DNA of 64,000 nucleotides from Pseudomonadota bacterium. Its GTDB lineage: Bacteria; Pseudomonadota; Alphaproteobacteria; Rhodobacterales; Rhodobacteraceae. Positions 45,659 through 54,534 of this stretch are shown piece after piece; the stretch's first letter is position 1, and every line of letters begins with the position of its first letter. The notes under the pieces were generated by a model, which was given only the letters and a program-made list of their open reading frames with translations, made no database searches and was not told where the DNA came from. The position numbers and the translations under genes were made by a program. The stretch lies in the NCBI GenBank assembly GCA_020161655.1, contig JAIUPC010000017.1, forward strand, positions 62,001 to 126,000, in the 5' to 3' direction.

Positions 45659-46147
45659 ATGGTGATTTCCGTTGGAGACAGGCTGCCGGAGGCGACACTG
45701 CTCACGATAGGCGCAAACGGGCCGGAGGCGGTCGAACTTGGTGAGAAGCTGAAAGGCCGCAAGGTCGTGATCTTCGGCCTGCCGGGGGCCTTTACCGGCA
45801 CCTGCACGACCGCGCATGTGCCAAGCTTCATACGCACCAAGCCGAAATTCGATGAAAAGGGTGTGGATGAGGTCATCTGCTTGACCGTGAACGACCCCTT
45901 CGTGGTCAAGGCCTGGACCGATGCGACGGGCGCCGCAGATGCGGGGATCGTCACGCTGGCCGATGCGGAAAGCGCCTTTACCGCCGCCATCGGCATGGAG
46001 TTCAGCGCCCCCGCGGTGGGCTTCGTCAACCGCTCCAAGCGCTATTCGCTTTATGCCGAGGATGGCGTGGTGAAGGTGTTCAATCTCGAGGTCGCCCGCG
46101 GCGGTTGCGAGATTTCGGCGGGCGAGACGCTGCTCGGCCAGATCTGA
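45659..46147 (+). CDS. Prx5-type peroxiredoxin
   Basis: 162 residues of the thioredoxin-fold peroxiredoxin (Prx5/AHP1) type. The peroxidatic cysteine is Cys49 in PGAFTGTCTTAHVP; a second cysteine near residue 151 (GGCEIS) could act as resolving cysteine. It reduces peroxides using glutathione/glutaredoxin or thioredoxin in the cytosol. ATG at 45659 follows GAGAAGGTGATTTC; the longer frame upstream is antisense to the flavoprotein gene. Converges on the MscS gene with 5 bases between. Confidence 0.93.
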   Translation: MVISVGDRLPEATLLTIGANGPEAVELGEKLKGRKVVIFGLPGAFTGTCTTAHVPSFIRTKPKFDEKGVDEVICLTVNDPFVVKAWTDATGAADAGIVTLADAESAFTAAIGMEFSAPAVGFVNRSKRYSLYAEDGVVKVFNLEVARGGCEISAGETLLGQI

Positions 46148-46152
46148 CCGTC

Positions 46153-46998
46153 TCAGCCGGTCGCGGTGCCGTCATCCCCGGGTGGAACCTTGGGGATGGC
46201 GGAGCTTGCGGAGGTGATGCCGGCGGTGTCGAACGCCTCTTTCGCGGCGCGGATGAGGTCGCAGGACACCGGCCACCAGTCCGTCCGCGCCACCCAGGCG
46301 CGGACGGCAAAGCTGACCGTGTCGCCGGCGAGAGCAGAAAGCTTCACGACCGGGACAGGTTTCGGATGGATGCGCGGCTCGGCGGCAATCACCTTGGCCA
46401 AGATCGCATCGACCGCCTTCAGGTCGCTGCCATAGGGAACGCTGAAGGAAAGGCCGAGGCGGCGGGTCTGGTTCATCGAATAGTTGACGATGGTTGACGC
46501 CCATATCTGCCCGTTCGGCACGATGACCTGCAGGTTGTCGGCCGAGGTCAGTTCGGTGAAGAACAGCGAGATGATCCTGACTGTGCCCGAGGCGCCAGCG
46601 GCATCGACATAGTCCCCGGCCCGGATCGGCCGGAAGATCACCAGCATCACGCCCGCCGCAAGGTTTGACAGCGTCCCCTGCAGGGCAAGCCCGATGGCAA
46701 GGCCCGCCGCGCCGATCAGCGCGACAAGCGAGGCCGTCTGGATGCCGAAGCGGTTGAGGACGACCACGGCGGCAAGCCCGAGGACGGCATATTTCGACAG
46801 GCTGCCGAGAAAGCCGAAAAGCGTCGGATCGGCGCGGGGATGGTCCGCCGCCACATCGACGATGCGTTTCCTGAGCCAGCCGGACACGACCAGCGCGACC
46901 AGCATGATGACAACGGCGATGACGAGGTTCAGCGCGAAGGTCACCGCCTCATCCACGCGCTGTTCGGTCACCCAGCGGTGCCAGTCCATCAGGTCCAT
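46153..46998 (-). CDS. MscS-family mechanosensitive ion channel
   Basis: 281 residues. Two or three N-terminal spans precede the pore helix and the conserved AGLAIGLALQGTLSNLAAGVM, RPIRAGDYVDA and the beta-domain VQ/VPNGQIWASTIVNYS, matching small-conductance mechanosensitive channels (MscS). These open under membrane tension in hypo-osmotic shock. The ATG at 46998 follows GAGGCGGCATC. It is the last gene of a long minus-strand run that includes phhB, a GST and the DUF482 gene. Confidence 0.92.
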   Translation of the reverse strand: MDLMDWHRWVTEQRVDEAVTFALNLVIAVVIMLVALVVSGWLRKRIVDVAADHPRADPTLFGFLGSLSKYAVLGLAAVVVLNRFGIQTASLVALIGAAGLAIGLALQGTLSNLAAGVMLVIFRPIRAGDYVDAAGASGTVRIISLFFTELTSADNLQVIVPNGQIWASTIVNYSMNQTRRLGLSFSVPYGSDLKAVDAILAKVIAAEPRIHPKPVPVVKLSALAGDTVSFAVRAWVARTDWWPVSCDLIRAAKEAFDTAGITSASSAIPKVPPGDDGTATG

Positions 46999-47016
46999 GA
47001 TGCCGCCTCGTGCCGC

Positions 47017-47385
47017 TCAGCCGCCCTTCCGGGCGTGGATCTGGCAAAGACAGGCGACCGGGGCGCCGTGGTCGCGTTCAACCTCCGCGCCCTGCGAAAA
47101 CGCATCCATCCGTTTGGCGAGTTTCACGTCAAGATCGCTGAGCCCGTCGCAGTCATGCGTGGTCAGCGTCACGTCGACGACGTTGTAGACGTTACGCCAT
47201 TCCGGGTGGTGGTTCAGCTTTTCGGCTTGCAGTGCTACCCGCGCCATGAAGCCCCAGGCTTCGGAAAAGCTGCGGAATTTCCAGATCTTGCGGATCGCGT
47301 CGCGGCCCTCGACCGCGTTCCAGCCGCTCTCGCCAAGGGCAGGCAGGGCGGCGTTCCGGTCGGCTTCGCTCAGGCGTTCGGCCAT
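47017..47385 (-). CDS. phhB: 4a-hydroxytetrahydrobiopterin dehydratase
   Basis: 122 residues of the pterin-4a-carbinolamine dehydratase (PCD/DCoH) family. The catalytic region [20 protein letters not shown] holds the two histidines, with the [21 protein letters not shown] strand. It recycles tetrahydrobiopterin in phenylalanine hydroxylation or acts as a protein partner. It starts 1 base after the GST stop, so the two are in one transcript. Confidence 0.94.
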   Translation of the reverse strand: MAERLSEADRNAALPALGESGWNAVEGRDAIRKIWKFRSFSEAWGFMARVALQAEKLNHHPEWRNVYNVVDVTLTTHDCDGLSDLDVKLAKRMDAFSQGAEVERDHGAPVACLCQIHARKGG

Positions 47386-48003
47386 CTACTCCTCCTTCTT
47401 CGGCATGGCCGCATTGTCGGCGTCATTGGCGCGCTGGAGCGCGGGGCGGGCGCTGATGCGGTCCCAATAGGTCTGAAGCGCCGGGCGCGGTTCGATGGTG
47501 CGGAACCTGAGGCCCCAGCCGATCTGCGATCCGGTGGCGACATCGGCGGCTGAGAACGCCTCGCCTGCAAGGTAGGGTGTGCGTTCAAGCTGGGTTTCCA
47601 GCGCGTCGAGCGTGGTGGCGATGGTGCCGAAGCCGACCATGGCGCGCTTGTCTTCGGGCACCTCGACGCCAAGGGCCTTGGCGATCACCGCCGCCTCGAA
47701 GGGGCCGGCGCCGAAGAAGAGCCAGCGGTAGTAGGAGGAGCGTTCCTTGGGCGCGAGGCCGGCCTCGGGGAAGGCATCGGCGAGGTAGGCGCAGATCGCG
47801 GCATATTCGGTGACGACACGGTCGCCATGAACGAGCGCCGGCACCTTGCCCATCGGGTTGATGCGGCGGTATTCCGGCGCTTTCATCGGCGCACCGTAGT
47901 CGAGATAGCGCACCTGATAGGGCTGGCCCACTTCCTCAAGCATCCAGCGGGCGATGCGTCCGCGCGACATGGGGTTGGAATAGAGGATCAGCGTGTCGGT
48001 CAT
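47386..48003 (-). CDS. Glutathione S-transferase
   Basis: 205 residues. N-terminal thioredoxin-like domain (LILYSNPMSRGRIARWMLEEVG; the Ser in SNPMSRG and NPMGKVPAL with the cis-proline) and a C-terminal helical domain, both typical of bacterial GSTs. It conjugates or reduces substrates with glutathione. Substrate unknown. Start at MTDTLILYSNP. Lies in a run with phhB (1-base gap) and the DUF482 gene. Confidence 0.9.
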   Translation of the reverse strand: MTDTLILYSNPMSRGRIARWMLEEVGQPYQVRYLDYGAPMKAPEYRRINPMGKVPALVHGDRVVTEYAAICAYLADAFPEAGLAPKERSSYYRWLFFGAGPFEAAVIAKALGVEVPEDKRAMVGFGTIATTLDALETQLERTPYLAGEAFSAADVATGSQIGWGLRFRTIEPRPALQTYWDRISARPALQRANDADNAAMPKKEE

Positions 48004-48052
48004 CCCATGCCTCCTGTTTCGGGGGTCAGTGTCGCCGCCTTCCGCGCGGGTT

Positions 48053-49252
48053 TCAAGCGCCGGGGCGGTCCTTTCGGAACGGGCCGATGTCGGCAAGCGC
48101 GCCGATATCCTCGCCCACCGCGTGGCGCTCCTCGGCCAGATAGCGCGCGACGGCCTCGCGGAACCGCGGCTCGGCGATCCAGTGCAGGGAATGCGTGGCC
48201 ACCGGCAGGTAGCCGCGGGCGAGCTTGTGGTCGCCCTGCGCGCCGGCCTCAACGCGGGAAAGGCCCGTCTCGATGGCATGATCGATGGCCTGATAGTAGC
48301 AGCATTCGAAATGGAGGTAGGGGTGATCCTCGATGGCGCCCCAGTAGCGGCCGAAAAGCGTGTCGCGGCCGATGAAGTTCAGCGCACCGGCGACCGGGCG
48401 GCCGCCGCGTTCGGCCAGAACCAGCAGCACATCGTCGCGCATCGTCTCATGTACCCGGTCGAAGAAGGCGCGGGTCAGGTAGGGCTGGCCCCATTTGCGG
48501 CTGCCGGTGTCCTGATAGAAGTTCCAGAAGGCATCCCAATGTTCGGGCCGGATGTCATCGCCGGTCAGACGCCGGATGGTGCCGCCGAAAGCCTGCGCCT
48601 CCGCCCGTTCCTTTCGGATCGCCTTGCGTTTCCGCGAAGCGAGGTCGGCGAGGAAGGCATCGAACCCGGCATAGCCGCGGTTTTCCCAGTGATACTGGTG
48701 CGTCGTACGGCGGAGAAGGCCCATCGCCTCGCCCGCCGCGGCCTCATCTTCGGTGCAGAAGGTGACATGGGCCGATGACAGCCGGTTGTCGGCGGCGATG
48801 CCGACCATGGCTTCGGTCAGCGCCGCGCGGCCGGCGGTCTCCCAACCGGGCTTCGTCAGGAAACGTCGCCCGGTGACGGGCGTGAAGGGCACCGCCGACT
48901 GGAGTTTCGGGTAATAGCGACCGCCCGCGCGTTCCAGGGCATCGGCCCAGGCGTGGTCGAAGACATATTCGCCCTGGCTGTGCGACTTGGCATAAAGCGG
49001 CATCACCGCGACGGCCTCGCCCGCCGACCTGAGGACGAGGTGATGTGGCTCCCACCCCGTGCGCGGCCCGACCGAGCCGGAGGTTTCGAGAGCCGACAGA
49101 AAGCGGTGCGTGGTGAAGGGGTCGACGGGGTGGCCCTCCACCGCCTCCGGGCAGGCGCAGGCATCCCACCCGGTGGCGGCAATGGCCGACAGGCTGTCCA
49201 GCGCGGAGATGGTGAGTTCGGTCGTGTCCAAAGCCTGTCCTGCCTTGCGCAC
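48053..49252 (-). CDS. DUF482 / FemAB-like N-acyltransferase family protein
   Basis: 399 residues. Matches the proteobacterial DUF482 (COG3146) family, with two GNAT-like lobes as in FemABX aminoacyl- or peptidyl-transferases: WENRGYAGFDAFLADLASRK in the first half and GALNFIGRDTLFGRYWGA plus FECCYYQAIDHAIE in the second. Annotated elsewhere as a peptidogalycan biosynthesis protein, but the acceptor is not known. ATG at 49252 gives 399 aa; a TTG about 8 codons later is also possible. Sits in a minus-strand run upstream of GST and phhB. Confidence 0.85.
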   Translation of the reverse strand: MRKAGQALDTTELTISALDSLSAIAATGWDACACPEAVEGHPVDPFTTHRFLSALETSGSVGPRTGWEPHHLVLRSAGEAVAVMPLYAKSHSQGEYVFDHAWADALERAGGRYYPKLQSAVPFTPVTGRRFLTKPGWETAGRAALTEAMVGIAADNRLSSAHVTFCTEDEAAAGEAMGLLRRTTHQYHWENRGYAGFDAFLADLASRKRKAIRKERAEAQAFGGTIRRLTGDDIRPEHWDAFWNFYQDTGSRKWGQPYLTRAFFDRVHETMRDDVLLVLAERGGRPVAGALNFIGRDTLFGRYWGAIEDHPYLHFECCYYQAIDHAIETGLSRVEAGAQGDHKLARGYLPVATHSLHWIAEPRFREAVARYLAEERHAVGEDIGALADIGPFRKDRPGA

Positions 49253-49276
49253 AAGATGGCGGTGGCCGCCGCCGGG

Positions 49277-50044
49277 TCAAGCGGCGTGATAGCCCTCGAA
49301 GGTCACGTTCGCGGCAATCCTTCGCGCGGCGGCATCGGCCTCGGGCGAACGGATCGTCCAGGTCAGGATCGCCGCCCCCGCCGCCTTGAGGTCGGCCACC
49401 CGGGGGCGGTCAAGATCGGCAGCCTCGTGCGAGATGAAGCTGGCACCGGTCGCGTCGTAATCCGGGATGGCGCGCAGCCGGTCGCGGACGGGGGCGGGGA
49501 TCAGTGGCCAGTCCTCGGGCTTGTAGGCCGAGGTGGTCAGCCCGCGCGGAAGGTCGGGCGCCGCATCGGCCAAAGCGGCGACCGAGAAGGGATTGAAGGA
49601 CATGAGCGCGACCGGCCCGGCGTAGCCTTTCAGCACCTCGGCCACCCGCCGCTCCAGTGCGCCGACCGACTGCCCCATCGCGCCGTCCTGATCCTTGATC
49701 TCGATCAGCAGGGGCACGCGGCCCGCGACCAGCGCCAGCACCTCGGCCAGCGTCGGGATAGCGTCCGCGCCGCCCAGAAGCGTCAGGCCCTGCAAGGCCT
49801 CGGGCATCCGGGCAGCAATGCGACCCGGCTGGCCGGTCAGCCGCCGAAGGTCATAGTCGTGAAAGACCATCGGCGTCCCGTCCGAGGCGGGCTGGATGTC
49901 GCATTCGATGCCGTAACCGGCCTCGATCGCCGCACGGAAGGCCGAGAGCGAATTCTCCACCCTGCCCGCCGCGCGGTCGTGGTAGCCGCGATGCGCGATG
50001 GGCGCGCCGAGGAAGGCTTCCGGCAGGGACACGGGGCCCGCCAT
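49277..50044 (-). CDS. ugpQ: Glycerophosphodiester phosphodiesterase
   Basis: 255 residues of the GDPD TIM-barrel family. The catalytic and metal residues lie in IAHRGYHDRAAGRVENSLSA (His/Arg/Glu), GIECDIQPASDGTPMVFHD (Glu/Asp, then His) and LLIEIKDQDG. It hydrolyses glycerophosphodiesters such as glycerophosphocholine to glycerol-3-phosphate. No signal peptide, so it acts in the cytosol. ATG starts 3 bases after the RidA stop; very likely co-transcribed. Confidence 0.93.
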   Translation of the reverse strand: MAGPVSLPEAFLGAPIAHRGYHDRAAGRVENSLSAFRAAIEAGYGIECDIQPASDGTPMVFHDYDLRRLTGQPGRIAARMPEALQGLTLLGGADAIPTLAEVLALVAGRVPLLIEIKDQDGAMGQSVGALERRVAEVLKGYAGPVALMSFNPFSVAALADAAPDLPRGLTTSAYKPEDWPLIPAPVRDRLRAIPDYDATGASFISHEAADLDRPRVADLKAAGAAILTWTIRSPEADAAARRIAANVTFEGYHAA

Positions 50045-50046
50045 GC

Positions 50047-50511
50047 TCAGGCCACTTCGAAGATCGCTTCGATCTCAACCGCGACGCCAAGCGGCAGCGC
50101 CGGGGCCGAGACGGCGGCGCGGGCATGGCGGCCGGCATCGCCGAAGACCGCGACCATGAGGTCGGAACAGCCGTTGATGATCTTGGGCTGGTCGGTGAAA
50201 TCCCCGGTGGAATTCACGAAGCCCGACAGCTTCACCACCCGCACCACCCGGTCAAGATCGCCGCCCAGCGCCGCCTTCGCCTGCGCGATCAGGCTGAGGC
50301 CGCAGCGCCGCGCCGCCTCGGCGCCTTCCTGCACATCCATGCTGTCGCCAAGCCGGCCCTTGATAAGCCCGTGCGGCCCCTGGCTGATCTGGCCCGAGAC
50401 GAAGACGAGGTTGCCGGAGCGAACAAAGGGCACGTAATTCGCTGCCGGGGCGGGCGCGTCGGGCAGGGTCAGCCCCAGTTCCGTCAGGCGTGCGTCGATC
50501 TTTCCGGCCAT
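50047..50511 (-). CDS. RidA family protein
   Basis: 154 residues of the YjgF/YER057c/UK114 family. The family arginine is in GRHARAAVSAPALPLGVAVEIE, and NLVFVSGQISQGPHG lies near the N-terminus; a conserved region before it is longer than in E. coli RidA. These proteins speed release of ammonia from reactive enamine/imine intermediates made by PLP enzymes. Followed after 2 bases by ugpQ, with the type I secretion genes upstream on the same strand. Confidence 0.92.
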   Translation of the reverse strand: MAGKIDARLTELGLTLPDAPAPAANYVPFVRSGNLVFVSGQISQGPHGLIKGRLGDSMDVQEGAEAARRCGLSLIAQAKAALGGDLDRVVRVVKLSGFVNSTGDFTDQPKIINGCSDLMVAVFGDAGRHARAAVSAPALPLGVAVEIEAIFEVA

Positions 50512-50584
50512 GTCAGTCTCCCATATCCCGTGACGGCGGGAGGCTAACCCCGGCAGCCGGGAGAGAAAAGACGCAAAAGTGCCG

Positions 50585-51898
50585 TCAGCTCTCGCGGAAG
50601 GCGCGGTTGAAATACTCCGCCAGAGGCTTCATCAGATAGGCAAGCGGGGTGCGGTCGCCGGTGCGGATGAAGACCTCGACCGGCATCCCCGGAATGGCGG
50701 GCCGCCCGCCGAGCTTCGCCATCTCACCGGGTTCAAGCACGATCTCGGCCCGGTAGAAGGACTGGTTGTTGGCCTCGTCCGTGAGGGCATCGGCGGAAAT
50801 CTGGCGCACCCGGCCAGTCAGTTCGGGCGTGGTGCGGCTGTCGAAGGCGGCAAAGCGCAGCGTGACCGGCTGGCCCACCACGATCTCGTCGATATGGATC
50901 GGCGTCACCTGCGCCGCGATCACCAGCGGGCGGTCCTGCGGGATGATGTAAAGCACCGGCTCGGCGGCGCGGACCACCGAACGCGGTGTCGTCACTTGAA
51001 GCGCGTGGACGATGCCCGCGACCGGCGCGCGGATGTCGAGCCGGTCGATCTGTTCGCCAAGGCTGCGGCGGCGTTCGGCCAGTTCCAGCTCGCGGTAGCC
51101 AAGGTCGCGAAGCTGGGTATTGGCATCCTCGCGCCGGGTGCTGCCCTGCTTGAGTATTTCGATGTCGATTTCCGTGACCTTGCCTTCCGCTTCCGCCCGC
51201 GCGGCATCCAGCTCACCGGCCGATCCTTCGAGCCGCGCCTTCTCGCGCTCCAGCGCAAGAACGCGGGCGGCTGGCGTCAATCCCCGCTCGAGCAGCCCCT
51301 GAAGGTCGGTCAGCTCCTTGCTGATCAGCGCCATCTGGTCCGACGCCGAGCGGCGCTGGGCGGCGATGCCGTCGATCTGGTTCAGGATCTGCGAGCGCCG
51401 CTTGGCAAGCTGTTCCAGCTCGTTCGCCGTGGTTTCCAGCCGCGCCACGAACAGCCCCTGCTGCCCGGTCATCAGCTCTGCGATGTCGGGCCGGGTTTTG
51501 ACGGCGGCGACCAGCTCGTCGGAAAAGCTGATCGTATCCCGCCCGTCTCGTTCCGCCTCAAGCCGGCCGCGCCGGGCGAGGATTTCGAAGAATTGTCCCT
51601 CGACGATGGCATGTTCGGATTTCAGGAGCGTGCCGTCCAGCTGGACCAGTGGATCACCCGCCTTCACGGCATCGCCGTCCTTCACGAAGATCGCCTCGAC
51701 GACGCCGCCATCGGGGTGCTGGACGATCTGCCGGTTCTGCTCCACCTCGACCCTCCCGGGCGCTACAACTGCGCCCGCAATTTCGGTCATCGTGGACCAG
51801 AGGCCGAAGCCGCCGACGAGAAGGGCGAGGGTGACAAAACCGAAGATCACCGGCCCGCGGGCCGAGGGTCCGGTGGGAGTGGGGGCCTTCGTGCTCAT
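50585..51898 (-). CDS. HlyD-family type I secretion membrane fusion protein
   Basis: 437 residues. A single N-terminal membrane anchor (IFGFVTLALLVGGFGLWSTM) precedes the periplasmic adaptor: a barrel-sandwich lipoyl-like hybrid (GRVEVEQNRQIVQHPDGGVV), a long alpha-helical coiled-coil hairpin (residues about 120-280) and a beta-barrel C-terminal domain (IPGMPVEVFIRTGDRTPLAYL). This is the PrtE/HlyD type that joins the ABC transporter to TolC. Start at MSTKAPTPTG overlaps the ABC gene stop (ATGA). No outer-membrane component is adjacent. Confidence 0.92.
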   Translation of the reverse strand: MSTKAPTPTGPSARGPVIFGFVTLALLVGGFGLWSTMTEIAGAVVAPGRVEVEQNRQIVQHPDGGVVEAIFVKDGDAVKAGDPLVQLDGTLLKSEHAIVEGQFFEILARRGRLEAERDGRDTISFSDELVAAVKTRPDIAELMTGQQGLFVARLETTANELEQLAKRRSQILNQIDGIAAQRRSASDQMALISKELTDLQGLLERGLTPAARVLALEREKARLEGSAGELDAARAEAEGKVTEIDIEILKQGSTRREDANTQLRDLGYRELELAERRRSLGEQIDRLDIRAPVAGIVHALQVTTPRSVVRAAEPVLYIIPQDRPLVIAAQVTPIHIDEIVVGQPVTLRFAAFDSRTTPELTGRVRQISADALTDEANNQSFYRAEIVLEPGEMAKLGGRPAIPGMPVEVFIRTGDRTPLAYLMKPLAEYFNRAFRES

Positions 51899-53631
51899 GC
51901 CACGCCCCCTGGTCCGGTGGCGCGGGCGATCTCGGGCGCGTTCCTGACCAGCGCCTTCAAGACCTCGTCGCGCGGACCGAAGGCGCGGCGGACGCCGTTG
52001 TCGAGCATCAGCAGAAGGTCGCATTCCTGGATCGCGGCGGGACGGTGCGCCATGATGATCACGCCCTTGCCTTCCTGCTTCATCGTGCGGATCGCGGTGT
52101 TGAGCGCCAGTGACCCGTCATTGTCGAGGTTGGAGTTCGGCTCATCGAGGACCAGAAGCACAGGGTCGCCGTAAAGCGCCCGGGCAAGGCCGATGCGCTG
52201 GATCTGGCCGCCCGACAGCCGGCCGCCGGATTGCGTCACGCGGGTGTCATAGCCCTGCGGCAGGTCGAGGATCATCTGATGCGCCGCCGCCTTCTGCGCG
52301 GCGCGGACGACGGCGGCATCGTCGGGCGTGGGCGACAGCCGGGCAATGTTCTCGGCGATGGTGCCGTCGAAAAGCGTCACCCGCTGCGGCAGGTAGCCGA
52401 TATGGTCGCCCAGAACGTCGGGGTCGTATTGGTCGAGCGCCGCGCCATCGAGCCTGATCCAGCCGCTTGCCGGCTTCCAGGCGCCGGTGATGGCGCGGGC
52501 GAGCGTCGACTTGCCGGCGCCTGATGGCCCGATGATGCCAAGCGCCTGGCCGGGTTCGAGCTTGAACGACACCATCCTCAGCGCCGCCTGGTTCTGGCCG
52601 GGCGGGGCAACGGTCAGCTGGTTCGCTTCAAGCATGGCGCTGGGACGCGGGAGCGCGGTGCGCGGTGGCTCCTCGGGCTGCGCCGACAGAAGCTGTGACA
52701 GCCGCTGCCAGGCATCCTGCGCCCGCTGCACGAGCGCCCAGCCGCCGATCGACTGTTCCACCGGCGAAAGCGCCCGCCCCATCAGGATCGAAGAGGCGAC
52801 CATCGCCCCCGGCGTCAGTTGGCCCTGAAGGACGAGATAGGCGCCAAGCCCGAGCATCGCCGATTGCAGGAAGAGCCGGAACGTGCGGGTGAAGGTCGAG
52901 AAGCCGCCGGTGGCATCGCCTGCCGCTAGCGCCTCGCGGAGCGCGGTGTCGCGGGCGCCCATCCAGCGCGTGAAACCCGCGCCGCGCATGCCGAGGCTCT
53001 GGATCAGGTCGGCCTCGTCGCGGAGCTGTTCGGCCAGCCGGTCGGCACGCTGCAGCGCCATCTGCGACGCGAGGACACCGCGCCGGGTCATCACCTGATT
53101 GGCCCATGTCACCGCGATCAACAATGCGCCCCCCGCCACGGCCAACCAGCCAAGCCAGGGGTGGAAGATGAACACGGCCAGCAGAAAGAGCGGTGCCCAG
53201 GGCAGGTCGAAGAGCGCCAGGAACACCGGCGAGGACAGAAGCTGGCGGATCGATTCGAGATCGCGCAGGCCGAGCGCCGCCGGGGTGTCACCGGGCAGCA
53301 GCGCCGCGCGCGCAATCGAAGCCCGGAACACCCGCGCCTCAAGCGCGGTCTGGAACCGAGCCGACAGCCGCGCCATCACCCGTGCCCGCGCCGCGTCGAG
53401 AAGACCCATCATCGCGAAGAGGAAGATCACCAGCATGAAGAGCGCGAGCAGCGTTTCCTCGGACCGGCTGCCGAGCACGCGGTCATAGACCTGCAGCATG
53501 AAGATCGGGCCGGTGAGCATCAGAAGGTTCACGAAGCCGGAAAACAGGGCCACCGCCCAGAAAAGCGCGGCCTGCGAGGCGCGCGCCTTCCGCAGTTCCG
53601 CCCGGCCACGGGCAAGTTCCATTTCCGCCAC
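51895..53631 (-). CDS. Type I secretion system permease/ATPase (PrtD family)
   Basis: 578 residues. N-terminal transmembrane domain (six spans within residues about 20-310) and C-terminal ABC domain: Walker A GPSGAGKST at residues 368-376, signature LSGGQIQRIGLARAL near 478, Walker B VLLVLDEPNSNLDNDG. No N-terminal C39 peptidase domain, matching the PrtD/LapB-like group that secretes RTX-type adhesins, lipases or proteases with C-terminal signals. No RTX substrate lies in the window. The ATG at 53631 is chosen; a downstream ATG (MELARG) is possible. Divergent from mlaA. Confidence 0.92.
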   Translation of the reverse strand: MAEMELARGRAELRKARASQAALFWAVALFSGFVNLLMLTGPIFMLQVYDRVLGSRSEETLLALFMLVIFLFAMMGLLDAARARVMARLSARFQTALEARVFRASIARAALLPGDTPAALGLRDLESIRQLLSSPVFLALFDLPWAPLFLLAVFIFHPWLGWLAVAGGALLIAVTWANQVMTRRGVLASQMALQRADRLAEQLRDEADLIQSLGMRGAGFTRWMGARDTALREALAAGDATGGFSTFTRTFRLFLQSAMLGLGAYLVLQGQLTPGAMVASSILMGRALSPVEQSIGGWALVQRAQDAWQRLSQLLSAQPEEPPRTALPRPSAMLEANQLTVAPPGQNQAALRMVSFKLEPGQALGIIGPSGAGKSTLARAITGAWKPASGWIRLDGAALDQYDPDVLGDHIGYLPQRVTLFDGTIAENIARLSPTPDDAAVVRAAQKAAAHQMILDLPQGYDTRVTQSGGRLSGGQIQRIGLARALYGDPVLLVLDEPNSNLDNDGSLALNTAIRTMKQEGKGVIIMAHRPAAIQECDLLLMLDNGVRRAFGPRDEVLKALVRNAPEIARATGPGGVA

Positions 53632-53775
53632 TCTGCCTCTCTTCCCGGTCGTTTTTCCGCCGCCGGACCTGATTTCCGGGGAGTGTGACTTGCCTCTGCC
53701 GCCCCGGCCTTCTAATTCATGCGGGCGCTGACATCAGCGTCACCATCGCCGGCTTGTTACCAGAGTACGAAGGAA

Positions 53776-54534
53776 ATGTTGAAAAATCCATTGCCCGTGT
53801 CAGTGCGCTTCCTCGCCTCCTCAGCCGCTGTGGCAGCGCTGGGTGTCGTGGCCGGGTGCAGCAAGCCCGCGCCGGGGGCCGAGTTCAACGATCCCTACGA
53901 AAAGCCGAACCGCGCCGTCCACGAGGTCAACGTGACCCTCGATCAGGCGATCTTCGGCGGCGGCGACGTGCCGACGCGCAGATACCTGCCGCGCCCGGTC
54001 GCCAAGGGCCTTTCCAACGCTGCCTACAACCTTTCGATGCCTTCGGCGGTCCTGAACAACATCCTGCAGTTCAACGGCGAAGGCGCGACCCGGGATACCT
54101 TCCGCTTCGTGCTGAACACGACCTTCGGCCTTGCCGGTTTCTTCGATCCGGCCGGGGCCATCGGGCTTCATGCGGAGGACGCCAACTTTGGCGAGACATT
54201 GCATGTCTGGGGCGTGCCGGAAGGGGCGTTCATCGTCCTGCCGCTGGCCGGGCCGACAACCGAGCGTGATCTTGCCGGGGCCGTTGTAGATGTATTCATC
54301 GACCCGCTCGGCCTGGTGTTCGACGGCAAGGACTATGTTGCTGTCGAAGCTGTCAAGATCGCCGGGCAGGTGGGTGACCGGCAGGTCTATAGCGAAATGA
54401 TTGAATCGATCCTATATGAAAGCGCGGACAGCTACGCCCAGATGCGGCTGTCCTATCTTCAGTACCGCCGCAACCAGATCGGCATCGAAGAAGAAGACGT
54501 GATCGACCCATACGAGGAATTCTATGCTCCGTAA
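53776..54534 (+). CDS. mlaA: MlaA/VacJ-family outer-membrane lipoprotein
   Basis: 252 residues. Signal with lipobox LGVVAGCS puts the lipidated cysteine at about residue 28. The core carries MlaA features: FNDPYEKPNRAVHEVNVTLDQA, then FVLNTTFGLAGFFDPAG and a GETLHVWGVPEGAFIVLPLAGP. It extracts misplaced phospholipids from the outer leaflet of the outer membrane for retrograde transport. ATG at 53776 follows CGAAGGAA; an upstream ATG in the same frame gives no signal peptide. Its stop overlaps the MlaC gene start by 11 bases. Confidence 0.93.
   Translation: MLKNPLPVSVRFLASSAAVAALGVVAGCSKPAPGAEFNDPYEKPNRAVHEVNVTLDQAIFGGGDVPTRRYLPRPVAKGLSNAAYNLSMPSAVLNNILQFNGEGATRDTFRFVLNTTFGLAGFFDPAGAIGLHAEDANFGETLHVWGVPEGAFIVLPLAGPTTERDLAGAVVDVFIDPLGLVFDGKDYVAVEAVKIAGQVGDRQVYSEMIESILYESADSYAQMRLSYLQYRRNQIGIEEEDVIDPYEEFYAP

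Noticed and set aside
49150-49180. Possible small inserted repeat in the DUF482 gene (coding CPEAVEGHP region)
   Set aside because: No flanking duplication or second copy seen; related proteins have a similar Cys-Pro-Glu segment, so it is normal coding sequence.
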